A stretch of 30,150 nt of DNA from NCBI GenBank assembly GCA_041736895.1, contig JBGSSS010000083.1:1-30150 (forward strand), given 5' to 3'. Below are positions 1 to 8,000 of this stretch, in pieces; the first letter of the stretch is position 1; the number at the start of each line of letters is the position of its first letter. The position numbers and the translations under genes were made by a program. This DNA is from JANRLT01 sp041736895 (GTDB lineage Bacteria; Planctomycetota; Planctomycetia; Pirellulales; JALHPA01). The notes beneath the pieces were generated by a model that saw only the letters and a program-made list of their open reading frames with translations, ran no database searches and was not told the origin of the DNA.

Positions 1-282
1 ACTTGCGACAAAACTTCGTCGCCAAATGGCTGATTATGATCGAGCAATTTGAGATCGTGCGCGCGCATTTTAGAACGCAACCCTTGTGTACAATAACGAC
101 TTACAACAAAATCAAAAATCCTCAGCCGGACAGTAGTGACTTGCATACTGTTTTGGCCCGGTGATTGGTTGCTTTCTTCGATCTCGTGTTGAGGGCGGTT
201 CAAAGTGGCGGCGGCGGGCGGTTGAAAATGGTGGCGCTGGTAAAATAATAAGGAACACTTTCGGGTTGGTTTTGGTCTCTCG
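1..282. other. Non-coding or unassigned left edge
   Basis: I recognise no gene here. No reading frame resembles a known family, and I do not see the missing N-terminal part of the neighbouring integrase remnant. The stretch is probably flank of the decayed mobile region, possibly including the outer end of the IS21-type element, but I could not identify a terminal inverted repeat. Confidence 0.4.
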
Positions 283-540
283 TCAGTGGGGTGCTGACGT
301 GGTAGGGCGCTCAGCCATTCGGGCGTCGCCGTGTTTGGCATCCTGGAGGCGATAGCTTTCGCCCTTGGTCTCCAGGATGTGGCACCGATGGGTCAGCCGG
401 TCTAGAGCTGCCCCGGTCAAGCGTTCGCTGCCGAGGACTTCGGTCCAGTTCTCGAACGGCAAGTTGGTGGTCACGATCAGGCTGTTGCGCTCGTAGGCCG
501 TGGCGATCACGTCGAACAAGAGTTCGGCTCCGGCCTTATC
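283..540 (-). pseudogene. IstB-like ATP-binding protein, C-terminal remnant (IS21-family helper)
   Basis: About 85 residues match the C-terminal end of IstB, the AAA+ helper that works with the IstA transposase in IS21-family elements. Recognisable pieces are KAGAELLFDVI, SLIVTTNLPFENWTEV, ERLTGAALDRLTHRCHI and ESYRL, in family order. The Walker A and B region and everything upstream are missing. Reading upstream on this strand, the similarity stops near position 540, where a tyrosine recombinase begins on the opposite strand. No istA is present. The open frame continues to about 990, but that part is only antisense to the recombinase. This is therefore a truncated, non-functional remnant joined to another broken gene by a deletion or rearrangement. 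The family call is firm; the exact left end of the element is unknown. Confidence 0.8.
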
Positions 541-1288
541 GACTCGTTCTGCAACTGGTGCGCGGAAACTCACCGCCTGCTGAGCAATCCCGTGGTCGGT
601 CTCCCCCGAATGAACGCCGAGGAACATATCCGGCACAAACGCCGAGCCCTGACGCCGGAGGAATTCGGCAAACTCGTGAAATCCGCACGAGAAAGCGGGG
701 TCGAAATCCAGTGTTTCACTGGGGAAGAACGGGCCAGAATCTACATTCTGTCGTACATGACGGGCCTGCGGCGAAAGGAAATCGCCTCCCTCACGCCACG
801 GAGCTTCGCCCTCGACGCCAGCCCCCCCGCTGCTCACCGTATAGGCAGCTTGCTCGAAACACCTCAAAACGGATGTGCTCCCCCTCCACCCCGACTTGGT
901 AAGCCTGCTCCGAGTTTGGCTCCTCGGTCTGGCTCCGGATGAGCTTCTCTTTCCCACGCTCGGAAACCGCCGTACTTGGCTGATGGTCAAAAAGGATCTG
1001 AAGCGGGTGGGAATCTTCTACGAAACCCCAGAAGGAATTGCCGACTTCCACGCTGCTGGGCGGCACACTCACATTACGGAACTTCTGCGGAACGGGGATT
1101 CCCTCCCAGAGGCCAAAGAGCTGGCTTGGCATGCGGACGTAAACATGACAATGCGGTACGCCCATATTGGAATCGATGTCAGGGCGAAGGCTATCGCAAA
1201 GCTTCCGGACTGGCAGCGGATTGGCAGCGGATCAGGCGTCGCTGACGGGCATTCCGTGTCGCCAGATGCGCGAGCACGGGAGAAATAA
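541..1288 (+). pseudogene. Tyrosine recombinase/integrase remnant, frameshifted and with a nonsense codon
   Basis: This is the C-terminal two-thirds of a phage-type site-specific integrase. The first frame reads FCNWCAETHRLLSNPVVGLP, then RRALTPEEFGKLVKSAR and the Arg box MTGLRRKEIASLT (about 751-790). At a run of seven C (822-828) the frame shifts. In the second frame the expected sequence resumes as PLLTV, an in-frame TAG (842-844), then DVLPLHPDLVSLLR. It continues to the HxxR-like box FHAAGRHTHIT, the W/H box ELAWHADV and the Tyr box MTMRYAHIGIDVRAKA, ending at TAA 1286-1288. The expected H-x-x-R has one extra residue (H-A-A-G-R). The N-terminal DNA-binding part is replaced by the IstB remnant. 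Frameshift, nonsense codon, altered active site and truncation together indicate a dead gene. Its position beside the tmRNA gene suggests an old genomic island. Confidence 0.85.
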
Positions 1289-1306
1289 GCGATGCCCAGA
1301 AACGAG

Positions 1307-1332
1307 AAAACCCCGGTGTTACCCGAGGTTTT
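1307..1332 (-). terminator. Probable rho-independent terminator of the tmRNA gene
   Basis: AAAACCCCGG and CCGAGGTTTT form a stem with one C/A mismatch around the loop TGTTAC (shared edges). On the minus strand the hairpin ends in GGGGTTTTC. It lies about 50 bases beyond the tmRNA 3' end, where a tmRNA precursor would be expected to stop. Confidence 0.55.
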
Positions 1333-1380
1333 GACGTTGATCGGCAGTCGGTGTCAGAACCTGACGCAACTGACGATCAG

Positions 1381-1734
1381 TGGAGGCGGCGGGAATTGAA
1401 CCCGCGTCCCGCGATGTGTCCATGGAGGCATCTACGCGCGTAGTCAACTCTTTGATTGTCGACGCTTTGACCCCTGTTGACCGGGTTCGCCGCGACCAGC
1501 CGGGAGCTTGATTTCACGAGATACTGTGCCCGGCGCGAGCACTCGCTAGTCGGATTTGGCGACTGACTTTTGGACCCAACCGACTAGGATCCGCAGTCAG
1601 TGGCTACTGCTAGGCAGCCAGAGCGAAGTTGCCTTCGACAGTCAATTTATTGGTCGGCTATTTACGTGGCCTGCTGACCAACCACGGCGCGCCACCCACA
1701 CTTCTAGCTATCCGGTCGATCCCAGTTCGCCCCC
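1381..1734 (-). ncRNA. ssrA: tmRNA (transfer-messenger RNA)
   Basis: tmRNA acts with SmpB to free stalled ribosomes and to tag the incomplete protein for degradation. On the minus strand the 5' end GGGGGCG pairs with CGCCUCC at the 3' end to give a seven-pair acceptor stem with one G-U. The 5' end continues GAACTGGGATCGACCGG, as in tmRNAs. The T arm is GCGGG-TTCAATT-CCCGC at the 3' end. An internal tag frame ends in the conserved ALAA before TAG. Length is about 354 nt, in the normal range. The terminal CCA is not encoded: the genome reads CTG after the discriminator A, so CCA must be added. A TATGAT hexamer about 35 bases upstream could be a -10 box, but no good -35 goes with it. The gene is followed by a hairpin terminator and then by the integrase remnant. 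Confidence 0.93.
1610..1636 (-). other. tmRNA tag reading frame (predicted EGNFALAA)
   Basis: Reading back from TAG (minus strand), the codons give E-G-N-F-A-L-A-A. Together with the alanine carried by the tmRNA, the tag would be AEGNFALAA. The hydrophobic ALAA end is the ClpXP/ClpAP-type degradation signal. The bases before the predicted resume codon, GACTGTC, resemble the TAGTC before the resume codon in E. coli. The start of the tag is inferred; the end is clear. Confidence 0.7.
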
Positions 1735-1830
1735 GGGTTGCCGTGTGGCGGCATCTCTTCTCTACGCATCATAGCAAACAACGGTTCATGCGAGAAGCCT
1801 GGCTCCTTGCCGCTAGTGATCCTGTTTGCC

Positions 1831-1857
1831 AAAAAACCGGGTGACTAACGTCACCCG
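1831..1857 (-). terminator. Strong rho-independent terminator downstream of uppP
   Basis: A perfect eight-pair stem CGGGTGAC / GTCACCCG with loop GTTA (minus strand) is followed by G and six T. It lies about 90 bases past the uppP stop and before the tmRNA gene on the same strand, so it separates the two transcripts. Confidence 0.85.
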
Positions 1858-1945
1858 CTCACGGTGTAATATTTGCCATTATTCAAACGGGATCTTCACC
1901 TCCTTGCCGGGTATTTCCTAATCCCAGGGGGGGCCTGGATATTGA

Positions 1946-2824
1946 TTAAACTAGCCAGCCGGTCTGTATCGCGTAGAGCAATCCAATCGCTTGCAGCACG
2001 CGATAGACGATAAAAATCCCCATCGTCCGCGTGCGTAGATAGTTCATCAAAAACGCGATCGCCGCGTAGCCGACAACGGCCGAGACCAACGTCGCGACGA
2101 CGAGGTTCACGATTTCCGCTTCGGTGCTGAAGAGTCCCGCTTCGCCGGCGCGCCACGGTTTGATCGCATCGTCCCAAAGCGAATACACGCCTGCGGCGGT
2201 GATCGCGGGCAGCGAGAGCAAAAACGAAAACCGCGCCGCCGTCTCGCGCGTCATCCCGAGCAACAGTCCGCCGCTGATCGTGGAGCCGGAACGCGACATG
2301 CCGGGTAATAGCGCCAGGCACTGAAACAAGCCCGTGCCGAGAACTTGTAGCGGGCCAAGTTGTTCGAGCGAACTGCTTTTCTTGCCCGCGCGAGTACGCC
2401 AAGCGGCGACGAGTTCGGCGACCAGCATCAGCACCGAACCAGCGAGCAACTGGATCGCCACCATCGTGAGTGTCCGCAGCGGGGCGTCGTCTCCTTTGAT
2501 CCAGGGCTTGAGCGCAAGGCCGGCAGCGACGATCGGGATCGTCGCCGCGATGATCAGCCAGCCGAGCCGCGAATCGTGGGTCTCAAACGGGCGGCCGCTG
2601 GCGATGCCGCTGACCCAGGCTCGCAGCAACCGCAGGATGTCCGCGCGAAAATACCACAGAACCGACAGCAGCGTCCCGAGTTGAATGATCGCGGTGAACC
2701 CGGCGCCGGGATCTTTGAAATCGAGCAGACTGGGCGTGATGCGCAGATGCGCGGTGCTGCTGATCGGCAGAAACTCGGTGAGACCTTGGACGATCCCCAA
2801 AACAATCGCATGCCAAAGCTGCAT
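1946..2824 (-). CDS. uppP: Undecaprenyl-diphosphatase (UppP/BacA)
   Basis: This integral membrane phosphatase converts undecaprenyl diphosphate to undecaprenyl phosphate, which recycles the lipid carrier for peptidoglycan and other envelope polymers and can give bacitracin resistance. The 292-residue protein has the usual family length. The N-terminal motif GIVQGLTEFLPISSTAHL contains the Q/E-xxx-E signature (Q13, E17). The second signature, LPGMSRSGSTIS near residues 173-183, contains the catalytic Arg (R178). Several hydrophobic segments span the chain. The start ATG at 2824 puts the first motif at the expected distance from the N-terminus; no clear Shine-Dalgarno is visible. It appears to be transcribed alone: a strong terminator follows and the upstream neighbour is divergent. 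Confidence 0.95.
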   Translation of the reverse strand: MQLWHAIVLGIVQGLTEFLPISSTAHLRITPSLLDFKDPGAGFTAIIQLGTLLSVLWYFRADILRLLRAWVSGIASGRPFETHDSRLGWLIIAATIPIVAAGLALKPWIKGDDAPLRTLTMVAIQLLAGSVLMLVAELVAAWRTRAGKKSSSLEQLGPLQVLGTGLFQCLALLPGMSRSGSTISGGLLLGMTRETAARFSFLLSLPAITAAGVYSLWDDAIKPWRAGEAGLFSTEAEIVNLVVATLVSAVVGYAAIAFLMNYLRTRTMGIFIVYRVLQAIGLLYAIQTGWLV

Positions 2825-2863
2825 TCGGGCTTCACAAAAAAAATGAACGGGACACTCAACAGA

Positions 2864-2892
2864 ATAAAATCGGCAACAAAGTCACACTTCAA
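2864..2892 (-). promoter_or_regulatory. Possible uppP promoter
   Basis: On the minus strand TTGAAG (-35-like) is followed after 17 bases by TTTTAT (-10-like), about 40 bases before the uppP start. The spacing is right but the -10 is weak. Confidence 0.25.
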
Positions 2893-3041
2893 CCAGTTTA
2901 TTGCATTAGAAAACAATTTCCTGCTCCCGGCGAACTGGTAAAATCGTTCCGTGGCCCTTAGACTCGATGGAGATTTAGCTTGGAGCAGACCCAAACGGTT
3001 GACTCAAAATCATTTGCTGACTTGTCACGGCGAGGAAATTA

Positions 3042-3104
3042 TAGCCCATAGCGTTAGCAAGGGCGTCCTGGCTTTTTTGTCGCCCTCGCTAACGCTACGG
3101 GCTA
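3042..3104. repeat. Large intergenic inverted repeat, 24-base arms
   Basis: Two 24-base arms (3042-3065 and 3081-3104) match as inverted copies at 22 of 24 positions around a 15-base loop containing TTTTTT. The arm core GCGTTAGC-rAGGGCG recurs in partial form after other genes in this window. The transcript of either strand would fold into a long hairpin. It lies between divergent genes, so it is not placed as a simple terminator for either. Confidence 0.85.
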
Positions 3105-3213
3105 CAAAAAACGCGGAATACATTTTTGAGCGCTGCCTAAGTCTAGCGTGTCTCGCTTACACTTCGGGTTAAAATTTGGGCATTCACCACGGGCAATCAG
3201 TTAACTCGACTTG

Positions 3214-4182
3214 ATGAGCGAACCAAGTCCCACGTTCGACGAAAATCAGCAGCCGGCGGCGAGCGAACCGCCGCGCGTCCTCGGGCCGTTTCGCCGTGCC
3301 GTGCTGCGCGGCCTCGGCGTGTTTCTCGCTCCGCTCTTGACCGTGGTGATTATCGTTTGGGTTTGGCAAACGCTCAAATCGTATATCTTGGAGCCGGTGA
3401 CCGATGTCACGCGCGAGGTGCTCGTCTGGAGTATGGCCGACGTGCTCGAAGAGCAACCAGCCAATGCCCAATTCGACGCCGAAAAGAACGCATTGACCTG
3501 GAACGGCGAAAGCTGGGTCCAACTGGAGAATCGCCGCCAGTTTATCCCAGCCGAGGTCGAACGAACAGTCCGCCGCGACCCCGGTCCGCAAGGAGTCCCG
3601 CGCAATGGCTACGATTATTATCGGCGCTATATCGACCTCGTGTATCTGCGCAGTTGGATCATCGACCCGATTATCCTCTTGGTGTTCTTGACGTTGATGT
3701 ACATCGTCGGCAGCATCTTTGCCGCGGACGCCGCGCGAGTGATGTGGAATCTGTTTGAGTACCTCGTCCAGCGCGTGCCCCTCGTGCGGACGATTTATAT
3801 CCCGGTGAAGCAAGTCGTTGGGTATCTGCTCGACACAGATGCGCCGCGCTTCTCGCGTGTCGTCGCGGTGCAGTATCCTTGCCACGGGATTTGGACGATG
3901 GCTTTTGTCACGGGCGAAGGGCTCGTCGATATTGAGAGAATTACGGGCGAGCCGATGCTGACGATTATTTTTCCGACCTGCCCCGTGCCGGTCACCGGAA
4001 ATACCAAGGTCGTCCCGCGCCGCGAGGTAATCGATCTTAATGTCACGATCGAGCAAGCGGCGCAGTATGTGATCAGCTACGGTGTCGTGATTAGCGAAGA
4101 ATCGGTCAAGCAGGCGAAGCTCCTGACGCCGATGGACAAATCCCAGGCGCTCGACGCGGTAGCCACTCCACCGGCAAAGTAG
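3214..4182 (+). CDS. DUF502 family membrane protein
   Basis: A 322-residue protein of the DUF502 family (related to plant LIKE-COV proteins), whose biochemical role is not established. A proline-rich cytoplasmic N-terminus is followed by a membrane segment (GVFLAPLLTVVIIVWVWQTL) and a second one near residues 150-170 (IIDPIILLVFLTLMYIVGSI). The conserved C-terminal half includes PLVRTIYIPVKQVVGYL, IIFPTCPVPVTGNTKVVP and the end block VIDLNVTIEQAAQYVISYGVV, typical of the family. The insert between the two membrane segments is longer than in many members and contains a Tyr/Arg-rich patch (NGYDYYRRYIDLVYLRSW). An in-frame TTG lies directly before, but ATG at 3214 is the better start. The gene ends with TAG, showing that TAG is a working stop in this genome. 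Confidence 0.88.
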   Translation: MSEPSPTFDENQQPAASEPPRVLGPFRRAVLRGLGVFLAPLLTVVIIVWVWQTLKSYILEPVTDVTREVLVWSMADVLEEQPANAQFDAEKNALTWNGESWVQLENRRQFIPAEVERTVRRDPGPQGVPRNGYDYYRRYIDLVYLRSWIIDPIILLVFLTLMYIVGSIFAADAARVMWNLFEYLVQRVPLVRTIYIPVKQVVGYLLDTDAPRFSRVVAVQYPCHGIWTMAFVTGEGLVDIERITGEPMLTIIFPTCPVPVTGNTKVVPRREVIDLNVTIEQAAQYVISYGVVISEESVKQAKLLTPMDKSQALDAVATPPAK

Positions 4183-4575
4183 CTCGAAGCCATGCTTCTA
4201 GCGAATCCCCTACAGATTGGAATACCATCCGCAGGCTTGTGTTGGCGCTGAAGACGCTTTTCAAAACTCTTAGTCCGTTCAAAGAGCGGAATCTTTTCAG
4301 AAACTTCTGTCATATCAATCGCTTCTCCGAATCTCATGAATTTCTCATGAACACAGGATAAAAAACTCTCGAATCTTGCGAATCTTGGGAACTTCCCGAC
4401 ATTTCCCTACGTCGATAGAGAGCCATCCGGGCGGTTTTGTTCGCAAAAAGGCCATTCGGCCAACTAAACTAGCAGCGGATAGGGGAGTTCCAAACTTTTG
4501 TAAGAATCAGGACTTCGTAAACCGCGTTGCGTCAGAACTTATGACGCCGGGCGGTGTCTTTTAGGAGCATTTTCA
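4183..4575. other. Long upstream region of the giant gene, no gene seen
   Basis: These 393 bases contain no convincing reading frame. A small hairpin, GCGTCA/TGACGC around seven bases (4529-4547), lies about 30 bases before the giant gene and is followed by a short T-run, so it could affect its expression. A good Shine-Dalgarno (TAGGAGC) precedes ATG 4576. Confidence 0.5.
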
Positions 4576-4950
4576 ATGCGTTGTGTCGTGCTTGCGCGTC
4601 TTCTTGGCGTTTGTTGCTTGAGTTTATCTATGCTCTTCACCAGTTACGGCGGCGAGATCGATTTCCGCGAGGACTTTGCCCTCTCGCAGGATCGCGCGGC
4701 CACGCTCAAACAGTTGATCCCCGGCACCGAGGATTATTACTACTACCACGCGCTGCATTACTTGCAGACCGAGCAATTCGAAAAGGTCAACGAGTTGCTG
4801 CCGGTCTGGATCAAGCGACACGGCGAAACGGGCCGCGTCTGGCAAATCCGGATGCGCCAAGCCCTGCTCTCGTACGACACCGATCAACAGAAGTCGCTCG
4901 CCTATTTAAAGCAGCGGTTGAACTTGCATTACCCGCATCAGCGCGAGTAG
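4576..4950 (+). CDS. N-terminal part of giant secreted protein, ended by an in-frame TAG
   Basis: This frame encodes 124 residues and then TAG at 4948-4950. It starts with a good ribosome binding site (TAGGAGC, about eight bases before ATG) and a signal peptide (RCVVLARLLGVCCLSLSMLF, then TSYGGE). The segment DYYYYHALHYLQTEQFEKVN and what follows look like a TPR-type helical start. The same frame continues past TAG for 2,089 more sense codons without another stop. The codons between TAG and the next ATG (LDVEPNLPTKLDDAAISRAK, then FYERALQQSPNSTDAFEDLA) are clearly protein-like and TPR-like. So this is almost certainly the 5' part of one gene covering 4576-11220. The TAG may be a recent nonsense mutation, a sequence error, or a readthrough site. 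If translated alone it would give only a short exported fragment. Confidence 0.75.
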   Translation: MRCVVLARLLGVCCLSLSMLFTSYGGEIDFREDFALSQDRAATLKQLIPGTEDYYYYHALHYLQTEQFEKVNELLPVWIKRHGETGRVWQIRMRQALLSYDTDQQKSLAYLKQRLNLHYPHQRE

Positions 4951-5076
4951 CTCGACGTCGAACCGAATCTGCCAACGAAGCTCGATGACGCGGCCATCTC
5001 GCGGGCCAAGTTTTACGAACGCGCGCTGCAACAATCGCCCAACAGCACCGACGCGTTTGAAGACCTGGCCTTTGAC

Positions 5077-8000
5077 ATGCTCCTGGAAAAAGACCTTGAT
5101 CCCCTACGCCGACGCCATCTACTCGGCCGCTTGCAGCGCCCAGATCACCCGGGTTTGGTCAAACTGATCGTCGCTGACTTGAACTATCAGAACAGCGGCG
5201 GGTTTGGTTCGCTGCCGATTCATCGCCTGTTGATGCTCGAGCAATTGGATGAGTTGGTGAAACTGAAACCCGAGTTGCTTAATCATCAAGCGTACGTGGT
5301 GACAATGCTGCGATGCTTGCAGCCGAACAACGACGTGAGTTGGCAGCAGGATCGCGCGGTGTTGCGCGCGTATTTGGATCGGCTCGAAGCATTTGCCAAG
5401 CGGTTGGAACCGGTGCATAACTCGCTCAAGGCACACGTCCTGTATCACCAATTGCAACTGGCGAAACTCGAAGGGAAATACGACCGCGAGCGTTTCTTTG
5501 ATTACCTGAAGCTGCCGCGGCACGTCGTCTACATCGCCGCAAAGTTCATGGAGCAAGAATCAAGCCGCCGCTGGCCGAGCGATTTGAATGCGAACTACGA
5601 AGGAGCGTTACTCTTGCCGCCGATCGGCAATGACGAGCCGCTGGTGCGGGATTATTTGCTCTATTTCCTAGCCGATGCGCAGAACACCAAGGAGTTCGAG
5701 CCGTATGTCAACGATGTCTATCTGCGGCATCTCCTCGCCGAGGTCAAAATCGTCAACGGACTCGGCGAAGCCGAAACGTGGGCCGCACTCTTGCCGCCGG
5801 AGAAATTCCAGCGGCTCAAGGAACGCGTTGATCTCGATTTCGATCCAACCAACAAAATTCGCTACACCGCGAACGAAGCGGTGACGCTGAATCTGCATGT
5901 CAAAAACGTCAACACGTTGATCGTCAAAGTTTTTGAAATCAACACCAAGAATTTTTATCGCACGCAAGCTCGCGAGGTCGACACCGACATCAATCTCGAC
6001 GGGTTGGTGCCGAACATTGAACAGACGCACAAGTATCCCGAGCCGCCGCTGCGCCGCACCGCGCGCAAATTCGAGTTTCCGCAGCTCACCAAACCGGGCG
6101 TCTACGTCATCGACTTCATCGGCAACGGGCGCAGCAGCCGCGCCCTGATTCGCAAGGGCGACCTCAAGCACTTGTCGCGCACAGGTTCCGCCGGCCAAGT
6201 CATCACGATCCTCGATGAGCAAAACAAGAAGATCACCAACGGCAAAGTCTGGCTCGCCGGCAACGAATACACCGCAAATAAGGACGGCGAAATCAATGTC
6301 CCGTTCACCAACTCACCCGGCCGGCAGCCGATCATCCTCAGCGCGCCGATTGCGCAAGTCAAAGAGGGCAAAGACGCGGGCAAGCACGAAATCTCGGTCC
6401 TCGCCCATCTCGAACAGGAAGCCGAAAACTACAACCTCAACGCCGGGTTCTACGTCGATCGCGAAGCGCTGCTGAAGCGCGCCACGGCGACGCTGGCGAT
6501 TCGTCCGCAGTTGACAATCAACGGCAATCCGGTGAGTCTGAAGCTGTTGGAAGAGGTGACGCTGCAGATCACGGCCATCGATCTCGACGGCATTCCTTCG
6601 ACGCAAGAAATCGAAAAGCTGCCGATCTACGAAGACCGGGAAACGACACACGATTTCCAAGTTCCCCCGCGTTTGGCGTCGCTCACCGTGCAACTCACGG
6701 CCAAGGTGCCGAAGCTCAGCGAAGGGGGCAAGAAGATCGACCTCAGCGACTCGCGCGCATTCGGCCTCAATGAGATCGACAAAACCGACAAGACCGAAGA
6801 TCTCTTCCTGGTCCAAGCTGACGGCAATTACCAGATCGAACTCCGCGGCAAGACGGGCGAGTCGCGCCCTTCGCGCCCCGTCTCTTTCAGCCTGAAGCAT
6901 CGCCTCTTCCGCCACAAGTACAACACGACGCTCAAAACCGATCCGGCGGGCCGCATCGCGCTCGGACCGCTGACCGAGATCGCGACGATCACCGCGTCGG
7001 GTCCGCAGGGGATCACCCACACCTGGAACCTGCGTCAGGACAACCACACCTATAGCGGCGCGCTGCATGGCACTCCGGATCAACCGCTCGCACTGCCATA
7101 CCTGCCCGAACGCTACGGCAAGCAACTGCTGCCGGCGGAACCGAAGCTCGAACTGTCGCGAAATGAAATCTCGCTGATCGAACTGCGCGGCGGAGCTTTC
7201 TACGCCGATCGGTTCGAGAACCTGAAGCTCGACGGCGGATTGCTCAAGCTCGAAAAACTCACGGCCGGCGATTACGACCTCTGGCTCAAGACAACCAATG
7301 CCCGCATCCGCGTCCGTCTCACCGCGGGCGAAGCCGTCGCCGGGTACTTGGTCGGCAATTATCGGCAGTTGGAGCGCTCGCCGCTCGCGCCGCTGCAAAT
7401 CGAATCCGTGACGGTTGTTCCAGGCAAAGCCAAAGCGCCGCCGAAAGACGACAAAGAAGAAGGCAAGAAAGTTGACAAGAAGGAAGAGAAAAAAGATGAC
7501 GTCAAGAAAGATGACGATAAAAAAGATGATCCGAATCCCGAGAAGCTCGTCATCAAGCTCCGTAATGCGACGAAGTACGCACGCGTCCATGTGTTCGCCA
7601 CGCGGATGTTTCCGGAATATGACGCGTACAGTTCGCTGGCCGAAGTCAGCGGGCCGGAGTTGTATGCCCGGACGCGAATCACGGATGAATCGGTTTATCT
7701 GACCGGCCGCAACATCGGCGACGAGTATCGTTACATCATCGACCGCAAGTACGCGGCCAAGTTCCCCGGCAATATGCTTGACCGGCCGTCGCTGCTCTTG
7801 AATCCCTGGGCCGTCCGCCCGACGGAAACAGGCGAGCAAGTCGCGCAGGGCGGCGATGCTTTTGCCGCCGAAGGACTCGCCGGCCGATCCGCTGCGGGTC
7901 GCGGTAAGAAAGGCGAAGCCTATGGCGGTAATATCAGTCCGCAAGCGAACTTCTCCGATCTCGATTTTCTGGCGCTCCCCTCGGCGGTGCTGCTGAATCT

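Larger units (their letters stand above)
2825..3213. other. Divergent intergenic region between uppP and the DUF502 gene
   Basis: There is no coding sequence here. The region holds a possible uppP promoter near 2864-2892 and a large inverted repeat at 3042-3104. The rest is AT-rich compared with the genes. The promoter for the plus-strand gene was not identified. Confidence 0.6.

Noticed and set aside
4948..4950. TAG as a sense codon (pyrrolysine) or code change
   Set aside because: Two other genes here end in TAG, no supporting genes are seen, and the protein is not a methylamine methyltransferase.
4173..4957. AGTAGCTCGA occurs at both the DUF502 stop and the in-frame TAG of the giant gene
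   Set aside because: Ten shared bases in two GC-balanced contexts are easily chance; no wider similarity flanks them.
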